A stretch of 64,000 nucleotides of DNA from Bacteroides ovatus (GTDB lineage: Bacteria; Bacteroidota; Bacteroidia; Bacteroidales; Bacteroidaceae): contig NZ_CP012938.1 of assembly GCF_001314995.1 (NCBI RefSeq), positions 744,001 through 808,000 of the forward strand. Reading direction: 5' to 3'. Position 1 is the stretch's first letter. Every line of letters starts with the position of its first letter. This document shows, piece after piece, positions 27,048 to 35,329 of the stretch. Both the position numbers and the translations under genes were made by a program. A model generated the notes under the pieces. That model made no database searches. It worked only from the letters and a program-made list of their open reading frames with translations, and was not told where the DNA came from.

Positions 27048-28424
27048 ATGAAAAAAAATCTTATTTTCTGTTTTCTGTTAATATTAATAGGGTGTTCTGA
27101 AGAAACACTTGATATTAATTTTAGAGAATCTATTCCAGTCGATGGAATAAATCAGGATGATGTGGTTCCCATTGAAAAAGCAATAAAGGGACTCTATTTA
27201 ATGATGGATGCCATGCCTGTTAAAACACGTAGCGGTTGTACGAGACAGATTGAAGCTATAAGTGTTTGTGGCGGTAATTCTATAACTCGTAGCAATGGAT
27301 ATTCATTATCAGATACTGTTGCATATGTCGTAAATTTTGCGGATAATCAAGGTTTTGCTGTTTTAGGAGCTCGATACTCTCTTGAACCTATATATGCATT
27401 AACAGAGAAGGGTACTCTAGATGCAAAGAAGTTAAATAGTGCCATGATTAATGCATATAGACGAAATATTAATAACGAACCAATAAATACACTTACTAAT
27501 AATTGGGGAAGAAATAATGAGGTAAGCATTGATTATATATATGATTTATTGGCAGAGTCAATGGTTGTAACTCCACGCATCAAAGTAGATAAAACATATA
27601 TATATGGAGAATGGGAACCTATATCATACGTTGGACCTTTAGTTGAGGTTAAGTGGAATCAAGGTTATCCATTTAATATGAAAATGGATTATGTCACTTG
27701 GAATGGATATACAGCACAAATGTCTGTTGGATGTACTGTTATAGCAGCAGCTCAAATGATGTCTTCTAATCGTCATCCTATGTCTGCACCGGGAGATTCT
27801 GCAACTTATCCATGGAATAATTTAAAATTAGTATCGAATTATCTAAATATGAAAAATTATTTTCCTTATTATCCGGATGCTTTGCCTTTACCGGAAAAAA
27901 GTGAATATGTTGATCAACTTGCAGATGTTCTCCACCATATTGGTAAATGTTTTAATGTCTTTTTTCATGAGGGAGGAACAGGGGCTACAATAGAAGATGT
28001 ACTTGCTGGATTAAAATCATTAGACCCTGTTTATTATAAAGATGCAAAATGGGTTACTATTAAAGATAATATGGATAAAATATATAAGTTACTTAATGCT
28101 AGTAAACCTGTTTATATAAGAGGTTCTAATATGGGCAATTCTAGTGGGCATGCGTGGATTATAGATGGATATTTAAATTGTGAAAGAGATGTTGTAATAA
28201 CAGAAACGAGTGGATATAATCCCCCGGTTACTTATACTAGACGCGAACAAGGAACTATGTTGCATTGTAATTGGGGATGGCAGGGGACAGGAGATGGATA
28301 TTTCCTGCCAGGTATTTTTAATGTTAGTAAACGGGAATTTGTAGATGAAATTATTGATTGTAACATATCACAGTCACTTGTAATGGTAAATTACGGCTAT
28401 TCAAATGAAATAATAATTTATTAA
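27048..28424 (+). CDS. C10 family (streptopain-type) cysteine protease lipoprotein
   Basis: The 458-aa protein has lipobox LIGC (Cys16) and a prodomain of about 170 residues containing VAYVVNFADNQGFAVLGA, as in streptopain and Bacteroides C10 zymogens. In the mature domain the catalytic Cys229 lies in SVGCTVIAAAQMM and the catalytic His368 in SGHAWIIDGY. CNWGWQGTGDGYF (Asn408, Trp409) completes the usual set. C10 proteases are secreted as inactive precursors and cut broadly. The gene is notably AT-rich compared with the SusC/D genes. It is directly followed by a serpin gene (13-base gap), so enzyme and candidate inhibitor are made together. Confidence 0.9.
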   Translation: MKKNLIFCFLLILIGCSEETLDINFRESIPVDGINQDDVVPIEKAIKGLYLMMDAMPVKTRSGCTRQIEAISVCGGNSITRSNGYSLSDTVAYVVNFADNQGFAVLGARYSLEPIYALTEKGTLDAKKLNSAMINAYRRNINNEPINTLTNNWGRNNEVSIDYIYDLLAESMVVTPRIKVDKTYIYGEWEPISYVGPLVEVKWNQGYPFNMKMDYVTWNGYTAQMSVGCTVIAAAQMMSSNRHPMSAPGDSATYPWNNLKLVSNYLNMKNYFPYYPDALPLPEKSEYVDQLADVLHHIGKCFNVFFHEGGTGATIEDVLAGLKSLDPVYYKDAKWVTIKDNMDKIYKLLNASKPVYIRGSNMGNSSGHAWIIDGYLNCERDVVITETSGYNPPVTYTRREQGTMLHCNWGWQGTGDGYFLPGIFNVSKREFVDEIIDCNISQSLVMVNYGYSNEIIIY

Positions 28425-28437
28425 ATACAATAATGTT

Positions 28438-29700
28438 ATGTTTAAGAAAGAAATAATATTAGGAATATTGTGTTTGTTCGCAGCTTGTCATAGTAACGAC
28501 GAGATAATTGAAGAGCAAGAGTCCCCTAAAAATGAACAACAAGAGCCCAAGGCACGTGTTGATATCATTCTTTCTCATGAAGAACAAGCTATGTCAGAAT
28601 CAACTAATGATTTTGCATTTCAGCTATTCAAACAAGTATGTGTTTCAGAAAATAGAAAAACAAATATATTCATATCACCTTTCAGTGTATCTCTTTGTCT
28701 TTCTATGTCAGCAAATGGAGCAAATGGAAACACGCTTACTGAAATAAAAAAGGTATTGGGCTTTTCTTCTTCTTCTATGGATGAGGTTAATACTTATAAT
28801 CAGAAACTTATGTCCTCCTTATTAAATATAGACAATACAACTCAAATTGGTATAGCTAATTCTGTTTGGATAAATCAGGGTTTTGTTGTAAAAAACACAT
28901 TTATTGATATAAATAAATTGAAATATAATGCTTGGGTTGAAAGTTTGGATTTTAGTTCAGCATCTGCAATAGCTACAATAAATGCTTGGTGTGCTAGAAA
29001 TACTGAAAATCGGCTTGTTGACATAATGGATGAGATATCTCCGGAAGCTCGTTTAATTTTGATTAATGCATTATATTTTAAGGGGAAATGGACTAATCCA
29101 TTCTCAAAAGAAGTAACAAAAAATGATTTCTTTACAAACATAGATGGAGAACAAGTTAAGGTAGATATGATGTGTCAAGAAGAAAGTTTTCGTTGTATGA
29201 ACAATGAGAAATTTGCAATAGCTGAATTTCCTTATGGTAATGAAGCATTTAGCATGGTCGTTGTTTTGCCAGTAGAAAATAGTTCATTAGAGGAAAGTTT
29301 ATTATGGTTATCAAATGATGCTTGGAAACAATGCGAGACGCAAATGTCTTATCAAAAATTACAGGTTAAAATGCCTAAGTTTTCTTTTAAATATCAAAAG
29401 CCATTGAATAGTGATATGAGTGTTTTGGGAATGAAAGATGCCTTTATTTTAGGTTTAGCGGATTTTAGAAATATATCGGCATCTGAAAATTTATATCTTA
29501 GTTCATTGGAGCAGTTTACTTATTTGGAAGTAAATGAAGAAGGAACTGAAAGTGCAGCTATTACGACAGAAGTTCCTGCCACTTCAACAGGAGATGACAA
29601 AGATATAATTCATTTTTTTATGGATCGCCCATTTATATTTATGATAAAAGAAAAGAGTACGGGGCTCATCCTTTTTATGGGACAAGTAACTAAATTATAA
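28438..29700 (+). CDS. Serpin lipoprotein (protease inhibitor)
   Basis: The 420-aa protein has a lipoprotein signal (LFAAC, Cys17) and a full serpin domain: NIFISPFSVSLCLSM, ALYFKGKW, KMPKFSF and the reactive-loop hinge NEEGTESAAITTE (from residue 366). Counting from the hinge places P1-P1' near Ser383-Thr384, with an uncertainty of about one residue. The hinge residues are small, as in inhibitory serpins. The C-terminal serpin signature is DRPFIFMIKEKSTGLILFMG. It may protect the cell from the co-encoded C10 protease or from host or competitor proteases. Serpins usually target serine proteases, but some inhibit cysteine proteases. The target is unknown. Confidence 0.93.
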   Translation: MFKKEIILGILCLFAACHSNDEIIEEQESPKNEQQEPKARVDIILSHEEQAMSESTNDFAFQLFKQVCVSENRKTNIFISPFSVSLCLSMSANGANGNTLTEIKKVLGFSSSSMDEVNTYNQKLMSSLLNIDNTTQIGIANSVWINQGFVVKNTFIDINKLKYNAWVESLDFSSASAIATINAWCARNTENRLVDIMDEISPEARLILINALYFKGKWTNPFSKEVTKNDFFTNIDGEQVKVDMMCQEESFRCMNNEKFAIAEFPYGNEAFSMVVVLPVENSSLEESLLWLSNDAWKQCETQMSYQKLQVKMPKFSFKYQKPLNSDMSVLGMKDAFILGLADFRNISASENLYLSSLEQFTYLEVNEEGTESAAITTEVPATSTGDDKDIIHFFMDRPFIFMIKEKSTGLILFMGQVTKL

Positions 29701-29867
29701 AGCTATTATTATGTATTACTGAAACTCCTGATAACGACCTTTGTTTCTGCTTTTTATAATAAAATCTTTTATAATTGGGCGGAAAAATGAAGAAGAACCA
29801 GGAGAGAATAAATGTAATATTGCCATTTCTTTAATAGAAGGATGAATTAACCCAAAGAATTAATAGT

Positions 29868-30404
29868 ATGAATACAAATATTTTATATAAGCTAATAATA
29901 TTCTTAGGAATATTTTGGTTGAGCAGTTGTTCGGATGATGATTCTGAAAGTAAATTAGAATATGAAGTCGTGGATAATGTGATAACTAGTTGGGATATTA
30001 TACTTTCAAACCATTACGAAGAAACAGTACCTTTAAGTGAATTATTATGTATTGGGGAGAGTGATAAATGTCCTTTGTCTAATACATACATATCAATAGT
30101 AAATTATGATTCTGAATATCCGATAGTCATACCGAGAGGTGCCTATCAAGGGAATGAGTATGGATTTTGGATAGATAGACCTGTACCTGCGAGTGAGTCT
30201 ATAAAGGAAATATTTAATTCTGATTGGTATGCGACTGTTGTAGTACTATATGGTGGTGAAGGAACATACAATTTTGCTGTAAGAATTTACAATCCTACTT
30301 TAAACAAATATTTTGTAACCAAGCCATATCAATTGAAAGTATGGAGAGAAGGAGTAGAGGGGGAGTATAAGTGGTTTCGTTCTATTACGCAGGTAAATAA
30401 TTAA
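29868..30404 (+). CDS. Hypothetical lipoprotein, 178 aa
   Basis: The lipobox LSSC (Cys21) is followed by SDDDSES, so the protein is probably surface-exposed. The remainder is beta-rich with aromatic strands (YGFWIDRPVPASE, WYATVVVLYGG, NFAVRIYNP) and two nearby cysteines in LCIGESDKCP. I recognise no family. The size and its position 168 bases after the serpin gene resemble the small inhibitors found beside C10 proteases in other Bacteroidota, but no sequence match can be claimed. AT-rich like its neighbours. Confidence 0.6.
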   Translation: MNTNILYKLIIFLGIFWLSSCSDDDSESKLEYEVVDNVITSWDIILSNHYEETVPLSELLCIGESDKCPLSNTYISIVNYDSEYPIVIPRGAYQGNEYGFWIDRPVPASESIKEIFNSDWYATVVVLYGGEGTYNFAVRIYNPTLNKYFVTKPYQLKVWREGVEGEYKWFRSITQVNN

Positions 30405-30425
30405 TTAACTAAAAAAAAGAATACT

Positions 30426-30524
30426 ATGAATGATAAAAATATGATGAGTTTCTTGTTCTATTGTTTGGTGGCTTCTTTTTGCTTTTCATGCAGTAGCAAT
30501 CTGGAGGAGTTGGTAATATTCTAA
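30426..30524 (+). CDS. Very short lipoprotein ORF, 32 aa
   Basis: ATG at 30426 opens a frame of 32 codons: a hydrophobic stretch (MSFLFYCLVASFCFSC) with a lipobox-like FSC, then SSNLEELVIF and a stop at 30522. It looks like the signal peptide of a lipoprotein whose body is missing. It may be a remnant or a genuine tiny lipoprotein. The spacing from the 178-aa gene (21 bases) suggests co-transcription. Confidence 0.4.
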   Translation: MNDKNMMSFLFYCLVASFCFSCSSNLEELVIF

Positions 30525-30572
30525 TGATGCTTGCTATTTGATAAAATAAGAGTAATAAATAATTAGTAAACA

Positions 30573-31088
30573 ATGTTTTTAGAGAAGAAAAATCAGAGGT
30601 GTTGGTTTGAATATATATATGAGATATATGAATATCTGTTTTATCGAACATATATATGGCAGCTTAGATTGTGGGGAGAAAAGCGGTTACCGGAAGTGGC
30701 AGGGTTATTACTACCGACTTCATTGTTTACTTTTGTTTTTGTTGGCCCAATAGTTGGAGTATTACATTCATTGGAAGTACCAAACAATGAAGAGTTAGGT
30801 ATACTTTTGGCTGTTATATTCACTTTTGTTGCTCATAGATTATTTATTAGCGATGGACAATATTTGTCTATTGCTGATAAATATCGTAATGAAACTAAAG
30901 AAAAACAACGACAACGTATGAAGCAAGTTTGGATTTTTTTAGCAATAAATCTTATTTGGGTGATATTCTGCATCTTCTTATTCATCAAAGTGATACCCCC
31001 GCCATCAAATGCAGATACCTCTAATAAGAATCCTTCTCCAGAATATATAGAGATGCTGAAAGATATAAGAGACCGACGAGCACAATAG
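30573..31088 (+). CDS. Hypothetical membrane protein, 171 aa
   Basis: Three hydrophobic segments are visible (LLLPTSLFTFVFVGPIVGVL, LGILLAVIFTFVAHRLFI, VWIFLAINLIWVIFCIFLFI). They are preceded by an aromatic- and charge-rich N-terminus (FEYIYEIYEYLFYRTYIW) and followed by a short Pro/Ser tail. No family recognised. It lies between the lipoprotein ORFs and dsbD and is AT-rich like the former, so it probably arrived with the C10/serpin segment. Confidence 0.6.
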   Translation: MFLEKKNQRCWFEYIYEIYEYLFYRTYIWQLRLWGEKRLPEVAGLLLPTSLFTFVFVGPIVGVLHSLEVPNNEELGILLAVIFTFVAHRLFISDGQYLSIADKYRNETKEKQRQRMKQVWIFLAINLIWVIFCIFLFIKVIPPPSNADTSNKNPSPEYIEMLKDIRDRRAQ

Positions 31089-31145
31089 AATATAAACAGC
31101 GAAATAAATTTGTTGTATAATAGATTATAATTTAGAACTTAGAAA

Positions 31146-33095
31146 ATGAGAATTATTTTATTTTTATTAGTAGGTTGGTACACTATCGGGAATATACAAG
31201 CACAAATCAAGGAGCCTGTAAAGTTCAAAAATGAGTTGAAAATGACCTCTGAAACGGAAGCGGAAATCGTGTTTACCGCTTCGATAGAGAAAGGATGGCA
31301 TGTATACTCGACTGGACTAGGGGATGATGGGCCTATTTCCGCTACTTTCAACATCAATGCGAGTAGTCATGTAGAAACAGTGGGTAAATTACAACCTGTT
31401 GGAAAAGAAATCAGCATCTATGATAAGATGTTCGAGATGAACGTGCGTTATTTTGAAGATACGGTACAGTTTATCCAAAAAGTGAGATTTACAGGAAATG
31501 ATTACTTTATAGAAGGGTTTCTGGAGTTTGGGGCTTGTAATGATGAGAGCTGTTTACCTCCGACTCAAATTCCTTTTCAATATGGGAAAAAAGCAGAAGC
31601 AGATATAGCAGTTGCAAAAGAAGAGGAAGAGAGGCCGGCAAATGTGCTAGAGAAGCAATCGGAAAGTGATCTTTGGAAGCCGGTTATTAATGAACTGCAA
31701 GAGTTGGGGGAAGAACATTCTCAAGAGGATAAATCTTGGCTGTATGTCTTTGTCACCGGATTTCTTGGCGGTTTATTGGCTTTGTTTACTCCTTGTGTAT
31801 GGCCGATTATTCCTATGACTGTGAGTTTCTTCCTGAAAAGAAACAAAGACAAGAAGAAAGGGATTCGGGATGCATGGACTTATGGTGCTTCGATTGTGGT
31901 GATTTATGTAACACTGGGATTAGCAATTACTTTAATATTTGGTGCTAGTGCATTGAACGCTTTATCAACGAATGCCGTATTCAATATTCTTTTTTTCTTG
32001 ATGCTGATTATTTTTGCTGCTTCTTTCTTTGGGGCATTTGAACTTACTTTGCCTTCTAAATGGAGTAATGCTGTGGATAGCAAAGCGGAAGCGACGAGTG
32101 GGCTGCTAAGTATTTTTCTGATGGCATTTACGTTATCTCTGGTGTCTTTCTCTTGTACAGGGCCGATTATCGGCTTTCTGCTCGTACAGGTTTCTACAAC
32201 TGGTAGCGTGATTGCTCCTGCTATCGGAATGTTAGGCTTTGCCATCGCTTTGGCTTTACCATTCACACTGTTTGCTCTTTTTCCTTCGTGGCTGAAATCA
32301 ATGCCTAAGTCAGGAGGGTGGATGAATGTAATTAAAGTGACATTGGGCTTTCTGGAACTGGCTTTTGCCTTGAAATTCTTGTCGGTTGCGGATTTAGCTT
32401 ATGGCTGGAGAATTTTGGATAGGGAAACCTTCCTTGCATTATGGATTGTGATTTTCGGACTGATGGGGTTATATCTGTTAGGAAAGATCAAGTTTCCGCA
32501 TGACGGTGATGAAAGTAGGGTAGGCGTAGCCCGCTTCTTTCTTGCACTTGTCTCTTTAGCGTTTGCTGTGTATATGATCCCCGGACTTTGGGGAGCACCT
32601 TTGAAAGCTGTCAGTGCATTTGCTCCTCCTGTGATGACACAGGACTTTAATCTATATTCGAATGAGGTTCACCCCAGATTCAAGGACTATGATATTGGGA
32701 TGGAGTATGCACGGCAACAGGGAATGCCTGTGATGGTCGACTTTACCGGATATGGTTGTGTGAATTGTCGTAAGATGGAGGCGGCAGTATGGACAGATAG
32801 TAAGGTAGGCGGTATCATCAATGATAAATATGTGCTTATCTCTTTGTATGTAGATGATAAGACTCCATTGAATGAGCCGCTCAAAGTAACGGAAAATGGA
32901 ACGGAACGTACCTTACGCTCGGTAGGGGATAAATGGAGCTATCTGCAACGTGTGAAGTTTGGAGCAAATGCACAGCCTTTTTATGTATTGCTGGATAATG
33001 AAGGTTATCCGTTGAATAAGTCGTATGCATATAATGAAGATATTACTTCTTATATTGAGTTTTTACAGAAAGGATTGGAACATTACGTAAAATGA
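31146..33095 (+). CDS. dsbD: Thiol:disulfide interchange protein DsbD
   Basis: The 649-aa protein has the three parts of DsbD. After the signal peptide comes an alpha-like periplasmic domain with a Cys pair (GACNDESC, Cys131 and Cys136). Eight or so membrane helices follow, with Cys217 (FTPCVWPIIP) and Cys337 (SFSCTGPIIG), and then a thioredoxin domain with GYGCVNCRK (Cys538 and Cys541). DsbD carries electrons from cytoplasmic thioredoxin to periplasmic proteins. The TlpA-like protein and three CxxC Omp28 lipoproteins encoded upstream are natural recipients, though DsbD also serves general needs. A strong terminator follows. Confidence 0.93.
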   Translation: MRIILFLLVGWYTIGNIQAQIKEPVKFKNELKMTSETEAEIVFTASIEKGWHVYSTGLGDDGPISATFNINASSHVETVGKLQPVGKEISIYDKMFEMNVRYFEDTVQFIQKVRFTGNDYFIEGFLEFGACNDESCLPPTQIPFQYGKKAEADIAVAKEEEERPANVLEKQSESDLWKPVINELQELGEEHSQEDKSWLYVFVTGFLGGLLALFTPCVWPIIPMTVSFFLKRNKDKKKGIRDAWTYGASIVVIYVTLGLAITLIFGASALNALSTNAVFNILFFLMLIIFAASFFGAFELTLPSKWSNAVDSKAEATSGLLSIFLMAFTLSLVSFSCTGPIIGFLLVQVSTTGSVIAPAIGMLGFAIALALPFTLFALFPSWLKSMPKSGGWMNVIKVTLGFLELAFALKFLSVADLAYGWRILDRETFLALWIVIFGLMGLYLLGKIKFPHDGDESRVGVARFFLALVSLAFAVYMIPGLWGAPLKAVSAFAPPVMTQDFNLYSNEVHPRFKDYDIGMEYARQQGMPVMVDFTGYGCVNCRKMEAAVWTDSKVGGIINDKYVLISLYVDDKTPLNEPLKVTENGTERTLRSVGDKWSYLQRVKFGANAQPFYVLLDNEGYPLNKSYAYNEDITSYIEFLQKGLEHYVK

Positions 33096-33172
33096 ATTTA
33101 GTCATTGATTCTCTTTTTAACCTGGACTTGTGATCGATAGGATTAGAAAAGGAATTTGTTTTTAGGTAGTGG

Positions 33173-33213
33173 GACCGGCATACAAAGCGTGACTTTGTTT
33201 GCCGGTCTTTTTT
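33173..33213 (+). terminator. Strong intrinsic terminator after dsbD
   Basis: The stem GACCGGCA-T-ACAAAG pairs with CTTTGT-T-TGCCGGTC around the loop CGTGA, followed by six T. It is the clearest terminator in the window. Confidence 0.9.
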
Positions 33214-33316
33214 ATGCTCCCTTGTCCCTCTGCTTGTCGCTTTTTTCCAGGTATTGGGTTGATTATTTGCTATAAATACTGTTTGTAGGCTCTGTAGTGC
33301 CGATAATCGCTTGTCG

Positions 33317-33347
33317 TTTCATGTCCGTTGAATATGTCGCATCTTTG
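33317..33347 (+). promoter_or_regulatory. Candidate Bacteroides promoter for the HU-like gene
   Basis: TTTC at 33317-33320 and CATCTTTG at 33340-33347, separated by 19 bases, fit the Bacteroides consensus TTTG / TAnnTTTG with one mismatch each. The ATG of the HU-like gene is 60 bases downstream. Confidence 0.45.
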
Positions 33348-33407
33348 CATTGTTAACGTTAGCGAAGTAATTATTAAACAGTATTCATTTAAAAAAAGAA
33401 AAGTATT

Positions 33408-33926
33408 ATGGCAATTAGATTTAAAAGAGTTCAACGTCTGTGTGATCCGACCAACAAAGAGGCAGGAAAGAAAGTGTATCCGGTGATTTCTTATCAATAT
33501 GATACGAGCGCTACACTGGATGAGTTTGCAAAAGAAATCTCTTCTACTTCCGGTGTAAGTGAGGGTGAAACAATTAGTGTATTGAAAGATTTTCGTACAC
33601 TTCTACGTAAGACATTACTTTCGGGCCGTTCAGTGAACATTAAGGGATTGGGTTACTTTTTCCTTTCAGCTCAAAGCAAAGGAACGGAAAAGGCAGAAGA
33701 CTTTACTGTATCCGACATCAGTGGTCTGCGGGTTTGTTTTCGTGCGAATTCGGATATCCGTCTCTTTACGGGAACTTCGACGCGTTCGGATGGATTGAAG
33801 TTTAAGGATTTGGATCATATCAACGACTCAAGTATCATCGACGGTGATTCAGGCGAAGGAGGCGAAGCACCGGATCCTGACGGAGGTGCAGGAGGTAATG
33901 GTGAAGCACCCGATCCGGCAGCTTGA
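33408..33926 (+). CDS. HU/IHF-like DNA-binding protein with acidic Gly/Pro tail
   Basis: The 172-aa protein matches the HU-related family common in Bacteroides. An HU-like fold (residues 1-125) includes FAKEISSTSGVSEGET, LLSGRSVNIKGLGYFFLS and an RANSDIRL segment. The tail is low-complexity, rich in Gly, Asp and Pro, with GEAPDP repeated. HU-like proteins bend DNA. Members of this kind are frequently encoded beside an amidase gene in Bacteroides, in phage-like lysis clusters, as here (small membrane gene and amidase downstream). The protein is likely the first gene of that unit. Confidence 0.85.
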   Translation: MAIRFKRVQRLCDPTNKEAGKKVYPVISYQYDTSATLDEFAKEISSTSGVSEGETISVLKDFRTLLRKTLLSGRSVNIKGLGYFFLSAQSKGTEKAEDFTVSDISGLRVCFRANSDIRLFTGTSTRSDGLKFKDLDHINDSSIIDGDSGEGGEAPDPDGGAGGNGEAPDPAA

Positions 33927-34011
33927 TAAACGGAAAGTCGGGAATTAGCGATTTTGTATGGAATGGGGCTTCGGCCTCATTCTTTCTTTATAACTACATA
34001 AATAGATCAAT

Positions 34012-34362
34012 ATGCAAATAACTACAATCCTTGCTTTTATTACTGCTATGGGTGGTTTGGAAGCGGTGAAATGGATGGTGAGATATATCTCTTGCCGGAA
34101 AACGGATGCACGGAAAGAAGAGGCAGACGTGAGCAGTCTGGAAGAAGAAAATCGTCGTAAAAAGGTGGATTGGCTGGAAGATCGCCTGGCACAGCGGGAC
34201 GAGAAAATAGACGGGCTTTATATCGAGCTTCGCAAGGAGCAGGAAGAGAAGATCGACTGGATACATAAATGCCATGAGGTGGAGTTGGCACAGAAAGAGT
34301 CGGAGGTGAAAAAGTGTGAGATCAGAGGGTGTGTGAAGCGCATTCCTCCTTCGGAATATTAA
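34012..34362 (+). CDS. Small coiled-coil protein with N-terminal membrane anchor
   Basis: The 116-aa protein begins with a weak hydrophobic helix (ITTILAFITAMGGLEAVKWMV). A long charged helix follows (ADVSSLEEENRRKKVDWLEDR, then LAQRDEKIDGLYIELRKEQ) that should form a coiled coil, and the end is Cys-containing (KKCEIRGCVKRIPPSEY). It lies between the HU-like gene and the amidase, where phage lysis clusters often have holin or spanin genes, but no match to either can be claimed. Unknown function; the start codon is 85 bases after the HU-like stop. Confidence 0.6.
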   Translation: MQITTILAFITAMGGLEAVKWMVRYISCRKTDARKEEADVSSLEEENRRKKVDWLEDRLAQRDEKIDGLYIELRKEQEEKIDWIHKCHEVELAQKESEVKKCEIRGCVKRIPPSEY

Positions 34363-34390
34363 TGAGGTTAGTTGATAAAAATAAAATGTC

Positions 34391-35329
34391 ATGAGAAAGA
34401 TAGATTCTATTATAGTGCATTGCTCGGCTACAAAAGCCGGACAGGATTTTACCGCCGCAGATATTGACCGTTGGCACCGGGAACGTGGGTTCAATGGTAT
34501 CGGTTATCATTATGTTATCCGTCTGGACGGAAGACTGGAGAAAGGAAGGGAGATTGATTTGGCAGGAGCGCATTGTAAAGGTTGGAATGAGCGAAGTGTC
34601 GGGATCTGTTATATCGGGGGACTGGATGAGAACGGACATCCGGCAGATACCCGGACAAATGCTCAAAAACGTGTACTTTATCAAGTAATAATGGATTTGC
34701 AACGGCAATATGCTATTCTTCAGGTATTGGGACACCGGGATACTTCGCCGGATTTGAATGGAGACGGGGTGATCGAACCTTATGAATATGTGAAAGCGTG
34801 TCCTTGTTTTGATGTGAGGGAGTTTATGAAGAGTGGGAGGGAGCTGCTGTTTGTTTTATTGCTGATTCTTGTTCTTCCGGGGGTGTTGTCGGGATGCAGG
34901 AGTAAGAAGGAAGTTATCAGTAGAAGCAATGAGGTGCAGATGGATTCAAGTTCTTCCGGGCATTCTTCCCATGTGGCTTCGTATGATGTTAATCAGGAAA
35001 AGAAGATGCTGGAACGGATGGAGGAGTCTACCGAACAAATATTGGTAGTATTGGGGAAAGATACTGCGACAGGGGATTTCTCTTCCACCTGTTTTATTTC
35101 AGGTAGCAGAAAGACGGTGAATAAGGTTTTTGAAAAGAAAGAGAGGATAGATGAGAAAGAAGATACTCAAATATCATCTTTCATCGACACGAATCATCAC
35201 AAAGTGGTTTGTGAGGAGGAAGAGAATAGCTTATATTATAGGAAAAATATAAGTTGGATGCTAATAATTAGTATATCGGCATTGATGTTACTTTACTTTA
35301 TTTATAAAAAGAGGAGAATTCTTTTTTGA
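34391..35329 (+). CDS. N-acetylmuramoyl-L-alanine amidase fused to lipoprotein/TM tail
   Basis: Residues 1-145 or so are an amidase_2/PGRP domain of the T7-lysozyme type. IIVHCSAT, GYHYVI, GAHCKGWN and LGHRDTSPD supply the zinc-binding His (about 10 and 119) and Cys (about 139, KACPCFD). It would cleave the peptide stems from peptidoglycan. The protein then continues for 160 residues with a second export-like signal: a hydrophobic stretch (LLFVLLLILVLPGVLSGC) ending in a lipobox. A Ser/Glu-rich spacer and a C-terminal membrane helix (WMLIISISALMLLYFIY) follow. Normal Bacteroides amidases of this type stop after the first domain. An ATG at 34826 with a GAGGGAG upstream could start the second half separately. 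Confidence 0.85.
   Translation: MRKIDSIIVHCSATKAGQDFTAADIDRWHRERGFNGIGYHYVIRLDGRLEKGREIDLAGAHCKGWNERSVGICYIGGLDENGHPADTRTNAQKRVLYQVIMDLQRQYAILQVLGHRDTSPDLNGDGVIEPYEYVKACPCFDVREFMKSGRELLFVLLLILVLPGVLSGCRSKKEVISRSNEVQMDSSSSGHSSHVASYDVNQEKKMLERMEESTEQILVVLGKDTATGDFSSTCFISGSRKTVNKVFEKKERIDEKEDTQISSFIDTNHHKVVCEEEENSLYYRKNISWMLIISISALMLLYFIYKKRRILF
34826..35329 (+). CDS. Possible internal ORF: lipoprotein with C-terminal TM (spanin-like layout)
   Basis: This is the same frame as the amidase, read from the internal ATG at 34826. It would give a 167-aa lipoprotein: MKSGRELLFV, lipobox LSGC, a hydrophilic middle and a C-terminal membrane helix followed by KKRRILF. GAGGGAG lies four bases upstream of the ATG. 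Unimolecular spanins combine an outer-membrane lipid anchor with an inner-membrane helix, which is what this layout shows. Separate translation is inference. Confidence 0.35.
   Translation: MKSGRELLFVLLLILVLPGVLSGCRSKKEVISRSNEVQMDSSSSGHSSHVASYDVNQEKKMLERMEESTEQILVVLGKDTATGDFSSTCFISGSRKTVNKVFEKKERIDEKEDTQISSFIDTNHHKVVCEEEENSLYYRKNISWMLIISISALMLLYFIYKKRRILF

Larger units (their letters stand above)
33096..33407. other. Intergenic region between dsbD and the HU-like gene
   Basis: This 312-base stretch contains the dsbD terminator (33173-33213) and a candidate promoter for the HU-like gene (33317-33347). I see nothing else in it. Confidence 0.6.
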
